DNA of 56,487 nucleotides, from the NCBI GenBank assembly GCA_016176605.1, contig JACOWW010000003.1:94138-150624 (forward strand). The letters run 5' to 3'. The DNA is from Candidatus Saccharimonadota bacterium. Its GTDB lineage: Bacteria; Patescibacteriota; Saccharimonadia; Saccharimonadales; UBA10212. The first letter of the stretch is position 1. The number at the start of each line of letters is the position of its first letter. Below the pieces are notes generated by a model. It was not told the origin of the DNA. It searched no databases and was given only the letters and a program-made list of their open reading frames with translations. This document shows positions 16,777 through 24,089 of this stretch, piece after piece. The position numbers and the translations under genes were made by a program.

Positions 16777-16818
16777 TACTACGTTTTTGACCTGATCGAG
16801 TCATTTTCGTGGTATTTT
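16777..16818. repeat. Structured 42-nt element, copy 1
   Basis: In the 133-nt gap upstream of polA. Outer TACTACG/CGTGGTA, T-rich internal loop, inner GAC...GTC hairpin around GATC. A 42-nt relative lies at 23281-23322, with paired changes that keep the inner stem. Function unknown; no U-run, so not a classical terminator. Confidence 0.55.
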
Positions 16819-16845
16819 AAAGCTTTAGAAATAATGCAGCGACCA

Positions 16846-17403
16846 TTATAGCTCATCACACAGTTTGGTTAGATCAACTTTGGTATTCGTTTGCTGTGCA
16901 ATATGAGCAATAGCATCGATGCCTTTCGAGAGAAAATACTCGTCAATATGTCTTTGTTCTTCGGTGGGAGTAAAACTTTTAATCCGTCTAGCATAGCCGG
17001 GCGTATCTTTGTCGAATATATCAGCGGCTTCATTTTTGGCGTCTATCAGATCATACGTTCTCTTAACAGCATCTTCTAATTTCCGATACAGCCTCGAGTA
17101 TACATCCATAAGCATTATTAGAACTCTCTCTAAACTGCCATTTTCGTATAGCGGTCCGTAAGCCTCTGCGGATTTTTCCAAATAATCTTGAGTAGTTTTG
17201 TGAATAACTGGGGGCCTTATATGTACCGCCAAAAGGTGACGTAAATTGTGAGTTACATGAATTTGGACTTTAACTCCCTCAATCTCTATCTCTGTCGTAC
17301 CAAATCCAGTATCGTTAGCTGGATCGAATGGAATGTCTTCAGTATCATCACCAGGAATTCTTTTTATCTCCCTGGTGTCCAATCTGTCTTCCGTTTCGTC
17401 CAT
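16846..17403 (-). CDS. Hypothetical protein, 185 aa
   Basis: Acidic N-terminus, then TTEIEIEGVKVQIHVTHNLR (strand-like) and a helical C-terminal half. No family recognised and no membrane segment. A TATAAT exactly 6 nt before the ATG suggests a leaderless transcript; this -10 box also contains the stop codon of a decayed kinase fragment. Confidence 0.7.
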   Translation of the reverse strand: MDETEDRLDTREIKRIPGDDTEDIPFDPANDTGFGTTEIEIEGVKVQIHVTHNLRHLLAVHIRPPVIHKTTQDYLEKSAEAYGPLYENGSLERVLIMLMDVYSRLYRKLEDAVKRTYDLIDAKNEAADIFDKDTPGYARRIKSFTPTEEQRHIDEYFLSKGIDAIAHIAQQTNTKVDLTKLCDEL

Positions 17404-17410
17404 GTTTTTA

Positions 17411-17500
17411 TTATAACTTGAGGGTTTCTTGGACGGCTGACTTGAAATCTTCTAAGGTGCTGTTGTTTTCCAAATGTGTAAAGTCAGAACTTCTCGTTTT
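17411..17500 (-). pseudogene. C-terminal remnant of a kinase like the 18111 gene
   Basis: A 29-codon open stretch with no start ends in D-F-T-H-L-E-N-N-S-T-L-E-D-F then K-S-A-V-Q-E-T-L-K-L-stop. It matches the C-terminus of the kinase encoded at 18111-18704 (LQNNGTLEEF...ALKK) in spacing and NN-x-TLE-F pattern. It begins inside the last codons of the membrane gene in another frame. Best read as the tail of a lost paralogue. Confidence 0.55.
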
Positions 17501-18050
17501 TGGGGAGGATGATAATTATTAATAAAAAAGCCAGCACGAAAAATATAGCCGAATATAATCCAATTGTTCCCCATAATTCTACTCTGTAAGACTCACCGTA
17601 GTTTTTAAAGAAATAACGTACAGAAACAGTTGAATAAGCAGCGGCGCTCACAGTCGTAACAGCTAATAATATGCTGCGGCTGCGGAGTGTAGCGGCTGCC
17701 ACTATTGGCACAGTAAACAACATTACCGATTTGCTGGCTAAACCCCTCTGCCAATAAACGTTATAGGCCGCAAAGATAATGTCGGTCAAGATTAGAGTCA
17801 TGACAAGAAAAGCATATATATTAGCATTCAGGTACTTAAGCCGTGACAGATACCATAAAACCGTGTTAATTACTAAAAGTATTCCAGCAGCTGTCCATAA
17901 CTGGCGAACTGCCTCATGGGTATATAAGTTCCATGAATCAAAAATAATCGTCGCCAGAATATAAAAGGCAATGAATACAAAATGTACACGGGTTACCCTT
18001 ACGGCGTTAGATTGCAGCCAATTTGAGGCGTTGGTGGACCTTTTAGGCAT
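17484..18050 (-). CDS. Six-helix membrane protein, sensor-kinase N-terminal type
   Basis: 188 residues with about six hydrophobic segments (e.g. VHFVFIAFYILATIIF, TAAGILLVINTVLWYL, AIFFVLAFLLIIIIL). The arrangement resembles membrane input domains of histidine kinases, but no kinase domain follows; the frame stops soon after the last helix. Could be a stand-alone membrane protein or a truncated sensor. Neighbours do not clarify its role. Confidence 0.65.
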   Translation of the reverse strand: MPKRSTNASNWLQSNAVRVTRVHFVFIAFYILATIIFDSWNLYTHEAVRQLWTAAGILLVINTVLWYLSRLKYLNANIYAFLVMTLILTDIIFAAYNVYWQRGLASKSVMLFTVPIVAAATLRSRSILLAVTTVSAAAYSTVSVRYFFKNYGESYRVELWGTIGLYSAIFFVLAFLLIIIILPKNEKF

Positions 18051-18110
18051 ATTTTATGCCCATTCAACCACACCACTTAGGCATAAGCAAGAAGCAAGCT
18101 GCCTGCCGGC

Positions 18111-18704
18111 CTAGAGCGTGTTAGTCTTTTTGAGGGCTGCCTCGGTAGCAATCCTGAATTCCTCTAAGGTACCGTTGTTTTGCAGAAAAATGTCGGCTTT
18201 GTTTTTCACGTACTTAGCGTCCATTTGAGCTTCAGCGGGAATGCCTGGTTGGGGCTGCCACTGTAGATTCTCTTGGGCGACAAACTCAGCCAAAGATATT
18301 TCGGCCTCGCCTTCACGTCGGCTGTCCTTGGCGCGCTGGTAGCGTACTTGGTCAGAAGCTTCTACCCAGATAAGTTTACCTCCGTTCTTATGAATAAAAT
18401 CCGCCTCTATGGGCGCCCGGACACTGTAAAGAACTAGTCCTTTGTGGTGTTTTTGTTTCTCTGCATCAAATTTAGCAACAGCTTCTTTGAGAACGAAATC
18501 CGCGCCCTTATTCTGCCGAAGCCAGTTAGCTGTTTCGGTCATATTAGCAATTGATATAGGGTCAGGCTTGTTGGTATGTCTTTTCCGCGCATAAAACCTG
18601 ACTATATTACCAAAGGACACGCCAAAATACCCTTGCTCAATCAAATACTCGGCCAGAGTATCCTTGCCACTTCTAGTAAGTCCGCCTACACCAATAATTT
18701 TCAT
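18111..18704 (-). CDS. P-loop nucleotide kinase-like protein
   Basis: Begins MKIIGVGGLTRSGKDTLAEY: a P-loop of the dephospho-CoA/dNMP kinase type. FGNIVRFYARKR, VLYSVRAPIEADFI and IWVEASDQVRYQRAKDSRR (LID-like Arg-rich region) follow. Probably a deoxynucleotide or dephospho-CoA-like kinase; the substrate is uncertain. Starts 3 nt from the rpoD stop, so it is coupled to rpoD. Confidence 0.72.
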   Translation of the reverse strand: MKIIGVGGLTRSGKDTLAEYLIEQGYFGVSFGNIVRFYARKRHTNKPDPISIANMTETANWLRQNKGADFVLKEAVAKFDAEKQKHHKGLVLYSVRAPIEADFIHKNGGKLIWVEASDQVRYQRAKDSRREGEAEISLAEFVAQENLQWQPQPGIPAEAQMDAKYVKNKADIFLQNNGTLEEFRIATEAALKKTNTL

Positions 18705-18706
18705 TT

Positions 18707-19846
18707 CTACTGGAGATATTCGTGGAGTTTGCGGGTATCTTTGTTCTTACGCAGTTTAGCCAAAGCTTTGGCTTCAATTTGGCGGATGCGTTCACGGGTT
18801 ACCGAAAATTCCTGGCCGACTTCTTCTAGCGTGTGGCTCTTACCATCGTCCAGGCCAAAACGCAGTCTGAGGATTTTTTGCTCACGCTCGGTCAGCGAGC
18901 TTAGAATTTGCTTCACTTGTTCCTTCAACAGCTGTTCGGAAGCTGACTCGGTCGGGGTTTTAGTGTCTTCGTCTTCAATAAAATCACCAAGGACTGAGTC
19001 TTCTTCGTCGTCGCGCACGGAGGCATCCAAGCTGGAAATGTCCTGCTTGATTTTCATAATATGCTCGACTTTATCGACGTCCATTTCCATGGCGGCGGCG
19101 ATTTCTTCGTTGGTCGGCTCGCGGTTAAGCTCCTGGGTCAAGCGGCGCTGGGTACGCAGCAGTTTGTTAATCGTTTCGACCATGTGCACCGGAATGCGGA
19201 TAGTGCGGGCCTGGTCGGCAATGGCCCGGGTAATGGCCTGGCGAATCCACCATGTAGCATAGGTGCTGAATTTAAAGCCGCGCTCTGGATCAAATTTTTC
19301 AACCGCCCGCAAAAGTCCAGTGTTGCCTTCCTGAATTAGATCGAGTAGATCCAGGCCGCGCCCGACATAGCGCTTAGCAATTGAAACCACTAGACGCATG
19401 TTAGCTTCGGCCATGGCGTCTTTGGCCCGCTTGTCACCGGAAACAACTTTCTTAGCCAGAGCTAGCTCTTCTTCGGCCGTTAGTAGCGGAATCTTGCCAA
19501 TTTCGCGCAGATAAAGCCGGACCGAATCGTCAGAAATATCGTCCAAATAAGAAGTATCTGGTACGACTTCAGCCTCTTCTTCCTCAACAGCCCAGGCATC
19601 ATTGATATCCTTGGGGTCAGGCTCGGCGACGGTGATTAACTCGATGTCATTTGCGGCTAGTTCAGCGTAAAGATGATCCAGCGCGTCAATGTTGGCCGGA
19701 GTGTCAGGGATTAAGGCAAAGACCTCACGCTGATCGAGTTTGCCCTTCTTTTTGCCGCGGGCTACTAAATCTTCAATCTCTCTTTCGAAAAATTTAGTTC
19801 GTGGTCTTCGCTTATTCTTTGGTTCTGGTTGGGCTCTTTTAGCCAT
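18707..19846 (-). CDS. rpoD: Primary RNA polymerase sigma factor
   Basis: 379 residues from ATG 19846, preceded by AAAGGAG. Region 1.2 is [17 protein letters not shown]; region 2 contains [20 protein letters not shown] and [20 protein letters not shown]; region 3 starts [16 protein letters not shown]; region 4 ends [20 protein letters not shown]. An acidic, Lys-rich N-terminus replaces a typical region 1.1. It directly follows dnaG, the widespread dnaG-rpoD order. A second sigma-70 factor with nearly the same -10-recognition helix is at 40009. Confidence 0.96.
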   Translation of the reverse strand: MAKRAQPEPKNKRRPRTKFFEREIEDLVARGKKKGKLDQREVFALIPDTPANIDALDHLYAELAANDIELITVAEPDPKDINDAWAVEEEEAEVVPDTSYLDDISDDSVRLYLREIGKIPLLTAEEELALAKKVVSGDKRAKDAMAEANMRLVVSIAKRYVGRGLDLLDLIQEGNTGLLRAVEKFDPERGFKFSTYATWWIRQAITRAIADQARTIRIPVHMVETINKLLRTQRRLTQELNREPTNEEIAAAMEMDVDKVEHIMKIKQDISSLDASVRDDEEDSVLGDFIEDEDTKTPTESASEQLLKEQVKQILSSLTEREQKILRLRFGLDDGKSHTLEEVGQEFSVTRERIRQIEAKALAKLRKNKDTRKLHEYLQ

Positions 19847-19857
19847 AAACACTCCTT

Positions 19858-19979
19858 TCAGTCGTAAATGGTCAATTATCAATGCTCATGGGTCAATGAA
19901 TATCCAATAATTAAATGCATTAATCCATTCTAACTATTATTACATTCATTGAGTATTGACACTTGAACATTGAGCATTA
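19858..19979. repeat. Word-like repeat spacer between dnaG and rpoD
   Basis: Reiterated 'aatgg/tcaat/cattgagtattg' words fill the ~130-nt gap. The dnaG stop is embedded in the repeat. No promoter motif stands out. Confidence 0.6.
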
Positions 19980-21767
19980 ATTAAGCAGTTTATTGAGTTT
20001 ATCAACTTTTTGCATTAGTTTCTGCAGTTCTTTTTCATTGGCAGTCGGCATCTGCTCGGCTAGTTTAGTATTTTCGGTTTTGACATACCTTTCAATAAGA
20101 CGGTGTTTGAGATTAGCCGCCTGCTCGGTTAAATCTTGAATCGAGAGGTCTTGATAAAGCTCCTCAAACTGTAACGCTATAATTTTAACATAATTACCAA
20201 TCGCCTGCAGTTCCTCCCTGACTTGCGGCTTAGCCGCCAAAGTCTCGATAAAATCTTTGGAGCGCTCACCCCTAAATTCCGGGTTCTTTTTCAAAAACTC
20301 CAACAAGGTTTTTGGTGGACCCTTGCTAAAAAATTCCGGTTCCATATTTTTAAGCAAATCTCGAACTTTTGGCTGCATCAGCGACATCGCCAAAAAATGA
20401 TCCTGTAGTTTTTGAAAATCAAGCTGGTTTTTATCCAGTGTCTCTTGCTTAACCGGTTTTTTGCGCGCAGCTGTCGTCATTTGTTCGCCGCCAGCCCGCG
20501 CTTTAGTCTTGACAGCCTCTAAACTAGTGTCAACCGCTTCAGCGACTGTTTTTAAGTAATGTTCCTGCTCGACAGAATCGGTCAAGCGCCGGATTGTAAT
20601 CAGCAAAGCGTCCGTGAAGGTGCGCTTACCCTGCGCTGTGCTTAGATCCAGGGCTTTTTTATAGAGTTCAATCAGCCAATCTGGCGCGTATTTGGCTGCT
20701 TCTATCGATTTTTGCCAGGCTTTAGGTCCGCCAGCTGGCGGATTTTTTGAGATAAGTTCGTCAGGGTCTTTAGCATCAATCGTAATAATGCTAAGGTTTA
20801 CACCTACTTTTTGGGCCAGCGGGATGGCCCGTTCGGTGGCGGTGATACCAGCTTGATCGGCGTCGAAACAGAGGCGTACGTCGCCGGTAAATCTTTTAAG
20901 CTCCCGTAAATGCCGGTCGGTTATGGCCGTACCGGCAGTGGCAACTACGTTGATAATACCGGCCTGATGGCTGGCAATTACATCCATGTTCCCCTCTACC
21001 ACCACTACGTAGCCTTTTTTGCGGATGGATTCTTTGGCCAAGTGCAGGCCAAACACATGCCGGCTCTTGTCATAAGCCACAGTTTGGGGCGTATTAATGT
21101 ACTTAGGTGCATCTTTGTCGTCGATTAACAACCGCGCTGTAAAGCCAATAACCGATCCGCGGCTGTCATGCAAAGGGATCATTATCCGACCCCGGAACAT
21201 ATCGCTCGGGCGGCGGTTGCGTTCCGTACTTAAGCCAGCCAGCCTGGTTTCGTCAGTCGTAAAGCCATGCTTGGACAAAAAATCGGTACAAGCAAAGCTG
21301 GTATTGGGCGCGTAACCCAGCTGCCAGCTAAGCAATGTCTGCTTGGTAAATTTGCGGTCTTTTATAAGATAGCTAAGCGCCGCTTTATTGACTGTTAGCT
21401 GTTTTTGGTAAAATTTGGCAGCCAGTTCTGACGCCTCGATAACCCGGTTTTTTTGCCGGCTTATGGCACGGCTTTGTTCTGGACGAAACTGTTCCAAATC
21501 TACACCAGCCTTGCGCGCCAGATGCTCAAGCGTGGCTCTAAAATCCAGACCTTCCATTTCCATCACAAAGCTGAACATATCGCCGCCTTTGCCACTGGAA
21601 AAGTCGTGCCAGATCTGTTTTTCCGGGCTGACCATAAAGCTTGGCGTACGTTCGTTGGTCCACGGGCTTAAACCCTTGAAGTTACGGCCCGAGCGTTTCA
21701 GCTGAACGTATTCAGAGATTACGTCCTCGATATTTAACCGGCTTTTTACCTCCGCCACTGCATCCAT
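19977..21767 (-). CDS. dnaG: DNA primase with degenerate zinc-binding domain
   Basis: 596 residues from ATG 21767. The order of domains is normal: N-terminal domain (1-~95), RNA-polymerase/TOPRIM core (VVVEGNMDVIASHQAG, LCFDADQAGITATERA), and a helical C-terminus for DnaB interaction. In the zinc domain the CHCC ligands are missing: the region normally LCPFH reads LSPWT and the one normally HCFGCG reads HDFSSG, although the surrounding NERTPSF...SPEKQIW is kept. A palindrome TCCGCCAGCTGGCGGA (20727-20742) is read in frame as part of NPPAGG. -10 box exactly 6 nt before the ATG. Confidence 0.94.
   Translation of the reverse strand: MDAVAEVKSRLNIEDVISEYVQLKRSGRNFKGLSPWTNERTPSFMVSPEKQIWHDFSSGKGGDMFSFVMEMEGLDFRATLEHLARKAGVDLEQFRPEQSRAISRQKNRVIEASELAAKFYQKQLTVNKAALSYLIKDRKFTKQTLLSWQLGYAPNTSFACTDFLSKHGFTTDETRLAGLSTERNRRPSDMFRGRIMIPLHDSRGSVIGFTARLLIDDKDAPKYINTPQTVAYDKSRHVFGLHLAKESIRKKGYVVVVEGNMDVIASHQAGIINVVATAGTAITDRHLRELKRFTGDVRLCFDADQAGITATERAIPLAQKVGVNLSIITIDAKDPDELISKNPPAGGPKAWQKSIEAAKYAPDWLIELYKKALDLSTAQGKRTFTDALLITIRRLTDSVEQEHYLKTVAEAVDTSLEAVKTKARAGGEQMTTAARKKPVKQETLDKNQLDFQKLQDHFLAMSLMQPKVRDLLKNMEPEFFSKGPPKTLLEFLKKNPEFRGERSKDFIETLAAKPQVREELQAIGNYVKIIALQFEELYQDLSIQDLTEQAANLKHRLIERYVKTENTKLAEQMPTANEKELQKLMQKVDKLNKLLN
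20727..20742. repeat. In-frame palindrome TCCGCCAGCTGGCGGA in dnaG
   Basis: A perfect 16-nt palindrome, identical to 23571-23586 in another gene. Both read P-P-A-G-G on the coding strand. Confidence 0.65.
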
Positions 21768-21773
21768 ACGTCC

Positions 21774-21779
21774 AGTATA
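21774..21779 (-). promoter_or_regulatory. dnaG -10 box at leaderless spacing
   Basis: TATACT with 6 nt (ggacgt) before the ATG at 21767, inside the palindrome GTCCAGT-T-ATACTGGAC. Confidence 0.5.
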
Positions 21780-21862
21780 ACTGGACAATTTACAATTTAC
21801 ATTTACAAATTTTCATTTAATTATCATTTTTCAATTTTCAACGACAGTGTATTTTACACAAT

Positions 21863-21890
21863 ATTCTTAAGTTCTGCAGAATATAAGAAT
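21863..21890. repeat. 28-nt palindrome centred on TTCTGCAGAA (copy 1)
   Basis: ATTCTTA...TAAGAAT arms around AGTTCTGCAGAATA, with two mismatched positions, between dnaG and maf. A second 28-nt palindrome with the same AGTTCTGCAGAA centre lies at 45218-45245. Could be an operator or a dispersed palindrome. Confidence 0.5.
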
Positions 21891-21940
21891 AATCAAACTC
21901 AGCGTACAGCGTAAGGAGAATTGTTTGTTATGATTGAGCC

Positions 21941-22516
21941 ATGAAACAACTTGTGTTAGCTTCTAGCTCGCCGGCGAGAAAAGAGGTTTTAGAAGCAATC
22001 GGCCTACCCTTTATCGTTGATCCCAGCAATTATCAAGAGGATATGGACCTTAAATTGGCACCTAAGGAACTGGCTAAGCACCTGTCAATAGGCAAGGCTA
22101 AGGACGTGGCTGCGCGCCACAAAACTGCAATTGTATTAGCTGCCGACAGTTTTGCCGTATTTCATGACAAGTTGCTAGGCAAGCCTCATACCCTAAATAA
22201 CGCTAGAAAAATGCTGAGCAAGTTGAGCAACCGGAAGCATTCCTTTATAACTGGTTTTACGATTATCGATACGGATACCCAGAAACAGTACTCTGAAGTA
22301 GTAGAAACAAAAGTTTATTTTAGAGAGCTTACACCAGAGGAAATTAATGGCTATTTACAAAAAGAGAATGTACTTAATAATGCTGGAGCCTACATAATTC
22401 AAAGATTAGGTGCTACTTTAGTCGAAAAAATAGATGGCGATTATAGTAACGTAATGGGGCTACCAATATCCCCCGTAATCGTTGCTCTCAGAGATTTCGG
22501 CATAAATATTTTATAG
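21941..22516 (+). CDS. maf: Maf-like nucleoside triphosphate pyrophosphatase
   Basis: 191 residues. The N-terminus LVLASSSPARKEVLEAIGLP, the middle AADSFAVFHDKLLGKP and the C-terminal GAYIIQRLGATLVEKIDGDY then SNVMGLP are diagnostic. These enzymes hydrolyse non-canonical or modified NTPs. The usual second-motif T-V-V reads A-A-D-S-F-A-V. TATGAT lies 6 nt before the ATG, which suggests leaderless expression. Confidence 0.9.
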   Translation: MKQLVLASSSPARKEVLEAIGLPFIVDPSNYQEDMDLKLAPKELAKHLSIGKAKDVAARHKTAIVLAADSFAVFHDKLLGKPHTLNNARKMLSKLSNRKHSFITGFTIIDTDTQKQYSEVVETKVYFRELTPEEINGYLQKENVLNNAGAYIIQRLGATLVEKIDGDYSNVMGLPISPVIVALRDFGINIL

Positions 22517-22587
22517 AAAATACTTGACTAGTTAAGCATTCCTTAGACCCTAGACCCTAAGCCCTATCCCCTGATACCATAAGGAGT

Positions 22588-23259
22588 ATGCAACCGAATG
22601 AATCTCAGAAATCTGGAAGTGGTCAGTACTACGCTAAAGTTTCGTCAGCCGATCCACTTGCTGGATCATCTTCAGGCCAGCCTTCTCAGTTCGATTTTAT
22701 GATGAAGGAGCCGCCGAAACCCCCTGGCCGCTTCAGCGGTTTATTTTCCTGGATGCCAAAACCGGCGAAAATAGTTTTAGCGGCAGTTGGCATATTATTT
22801 GTTTTAGTCATTTTCTACGCAATTTTTTTTGGCGGCAAAACTACTAATACGGACCAGCTTACTTCTGTTATGGCCCGCGCCCGGGAAATCGGCCGCGTCA
22901 GTGTCCTTGTCCAGCAACAGGCCAAAGATACAAGCACTAAAGACCTGGCAACCACGGCCGAGGCTGTTTTGAGCAGCCAGGAGCAGGAACTAAAGAGTTA
23001 TTTCAGCGACAGAAAAGTAAAAGTTAACCCTAAAAAACTAGCCGTGAGGTTAGATAAAAATACGGACACCAGCCTTGAAAAAGCCCTGCAAAATAATAAT
23101 TACGACCAAACGTATTTTTCTTATCTAAAAACCAACCTCGTTAGCTACCAAGGTGAATTAGATACTACCCTCAAAGGCTCTTCTGAAAGTCTGCAGTCAA
23201 TTTTGAGCGGGCAATATCAAAGTATTAAAACTCTCCTCACTGCCCCCCAACTGAAATAG
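22588..23259 (+). CDS. Membrane-anchored protein, 223 aa, function unknown
   Basis: A Ser/Pro/Gln-rich cytoplasmic N-terminus (1-~58), one membrane helix (KIVLAAVGILFVLVIFYAIF, ~60-80), and a helical extracytoplasmic domain of about 140 residues rich in Gln/Ser/Lys. No family recognised. AAGGAG is only 1-2 nt from the ATG, and TACCAT lies 7 nt upstream, so initiation may again be leaderless. Preceded by a 'gaccctaga' word repeat at 22545-22570. Confidence 0.7.
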   Translation: MQPNESQKSGSGQYYAKVSSADPLAGSSSGQPSQFDFMMKEPPKPPGRFSGLFSWMPKPAKIVLAAVGILFVLVIFYAIFFGGKTTNTDQLTSVMARAREIGRVSVLVQQQAKDTSTKDLATTAEAVLSSQEQELKSYFSDRKVKVNPKKLAVRLDKNTDTSLEKALQNNNYDQTYFSYLKTNLVSYQGELDTTLKGSSESLQSILSGQYQSIKTLLTAPQLK

Positions 23260-23280
23260 GCTACGAGTTACAGATGGTTT

Positions 23281-23322
23281 TACCACATTTTTGGTCCGAT
23301 CGGACAATTTTCGTGGTATTTA
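23281..23322. repeat. Structured 42-nt element, copy 2
   Basis: Between convergent genes. Same length and layout as 16777-16818: TACCACA/CGTGGTA outer arms and GTCCGATCGGAC inner palindrome. Relative to copy 1, two inner base pairs change on both sides (A-T to G-C, C-G to T-A). Confidence 0.55.
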
Positions 23323-23338
23323 GCATCTTAAAATCTCA

Positions 23339-23671
23339 CTACGATTTTGTAACTAGGTTATAGCTGTGTTTGATTAAATCTTGGACTTCTTCCCAACTCA
23401 GTTGGCCGGTGAGCAAAATGGTGTTCCAATGTTTCTTACTCAGATGATAACCAGGCAGGACTGTTTCATATTTTTGGCGCAAAGTTTCAGCTAGTGCTGG
23501 GTCGCATTTTAAACTAAGTTGCACCGGCTCTTTATTCTCCCGAATCAGAGCAAACATCTTTCCGCCAGCTGGCGGACCGACTTTATAAACCGCCACGTCC
23601 TCGCCAAATGGATATTCCAGCCGGGCTCCCGGCATACTTAGAATGTATTCCTCAACAGTTTTGTGATCCAT
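23339..23671 (-). CDS. MmcQ/YjbR family protein
   Basis: 110 residues with the family pattern: MPGARLEYPFGEDVAVYKVG, MFALI, LSLKCDPALAETLRQKY, GYHLSKKHWNTILL. A small DNA-binding-like fold of unknown role. The palindrome TCCGCCAGCTGGCGGA (23571-23586) is read in frame as G-P-P-A-G-G between two strands. Starts 5 nt after the msrB stop with no Shine-Dalgarno, so it is coupled to msrB. Confidence 0.85.
   Translation of the reverse strand: MDHKTVEEYILSMPGARLEYPFGEDVAVYKVGPPAGGKMFALIRENKEPVQLSLKCDPALAETLRQKYETVLPGYHLSKKHWNTILLTGQLSWEEVQDLIKHSYNLVTKS
23571..23586. repeat. In-frame palindrome TCCGCCAGCTGGCGGA in the YjbR-like gene
   Basis: Second exact copy of the dnaG palindrome, again read as P-P-A-G-G. 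Confidence 0.65.
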
Positions 23672-23676
23672 GGAAA

Positions 23677-24087
23677 CTATTTTTTAGCTTTAGCACCCTT
23701 TGGTTTGAAGCCCAGGCAGGCGGAGTTGATGCAGAAGCGCATGCCGGTTGGCTGGTTTGGCGCGTCATTAAAGACATGACCCAAATGACTGCCGCAATTG
23801 GCGCAAGAAACTTCGACACGACGCATACTTTGACTGCGGTCTTCGGTCAGTTTTATAGCCTTGGTATTAGCTGGATTATTAAAGCTCGGCCAGCCAGTGC
23901 CGGAGTTGAACTTAGTGTCACTGCTAAAAATCTCAGCGCCACAAACGGCACAAGTGTACATGCCATTTTCTCCGTGGTTCAAATATTTCCCGGTAAATGG
24001 TGCCTCTGTCCCCTTTTCACGCAGCACGTGATACTGCTCCGGCGTTAGCTTTTTCTTTATCTCGTCTTCTATAAATTGCTTCGGCAT
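23677..24087 (-). CDS. msrB: Peptide-methionine (R)-S-oxide reductase
   Basis: 136 residues. Both zinc CxxC pairs (CAVCG, CANCG) and the catalytic motif MRFCINSACL are present, with GTGWPSF and GHVFNDAP also conserved. Repairs oxidised methionine using thioredoxin-like donors. Starts 2 nt after the argS stop, so it is part of the argS-msrB-yjbR operon. Confidence 0.95.
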   Translation of the reverse strand: MPKQFIEDEIKKKLTPEQYHVLREKGTEAPFTGKYLNHGENGMYTCAVCGAEIFSSDTKFNSGTGWPSFNNPANTKAIKLTEDRSQSMRRVEVSCANCGSHLGHVFNDAPNQPTGMRFCINSACLGFKPKGAKAKK

Positions 24088-24089
24088 AG

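Noticed and set aside
21863-21890. 28-nt palindrome as a dif (XerCD) site
   Set aside because: Length fits, but the arms do not resemble the conserved dif right half and a second copy exists at 45218.
21931-21945. Four-codon ORF M-I-E-P-stop with AAGGAG before maf
   Set aside because: Could be a coupling peptide, but the same bases form a -10 box at leaderless spacing, which fits ten other sites better.
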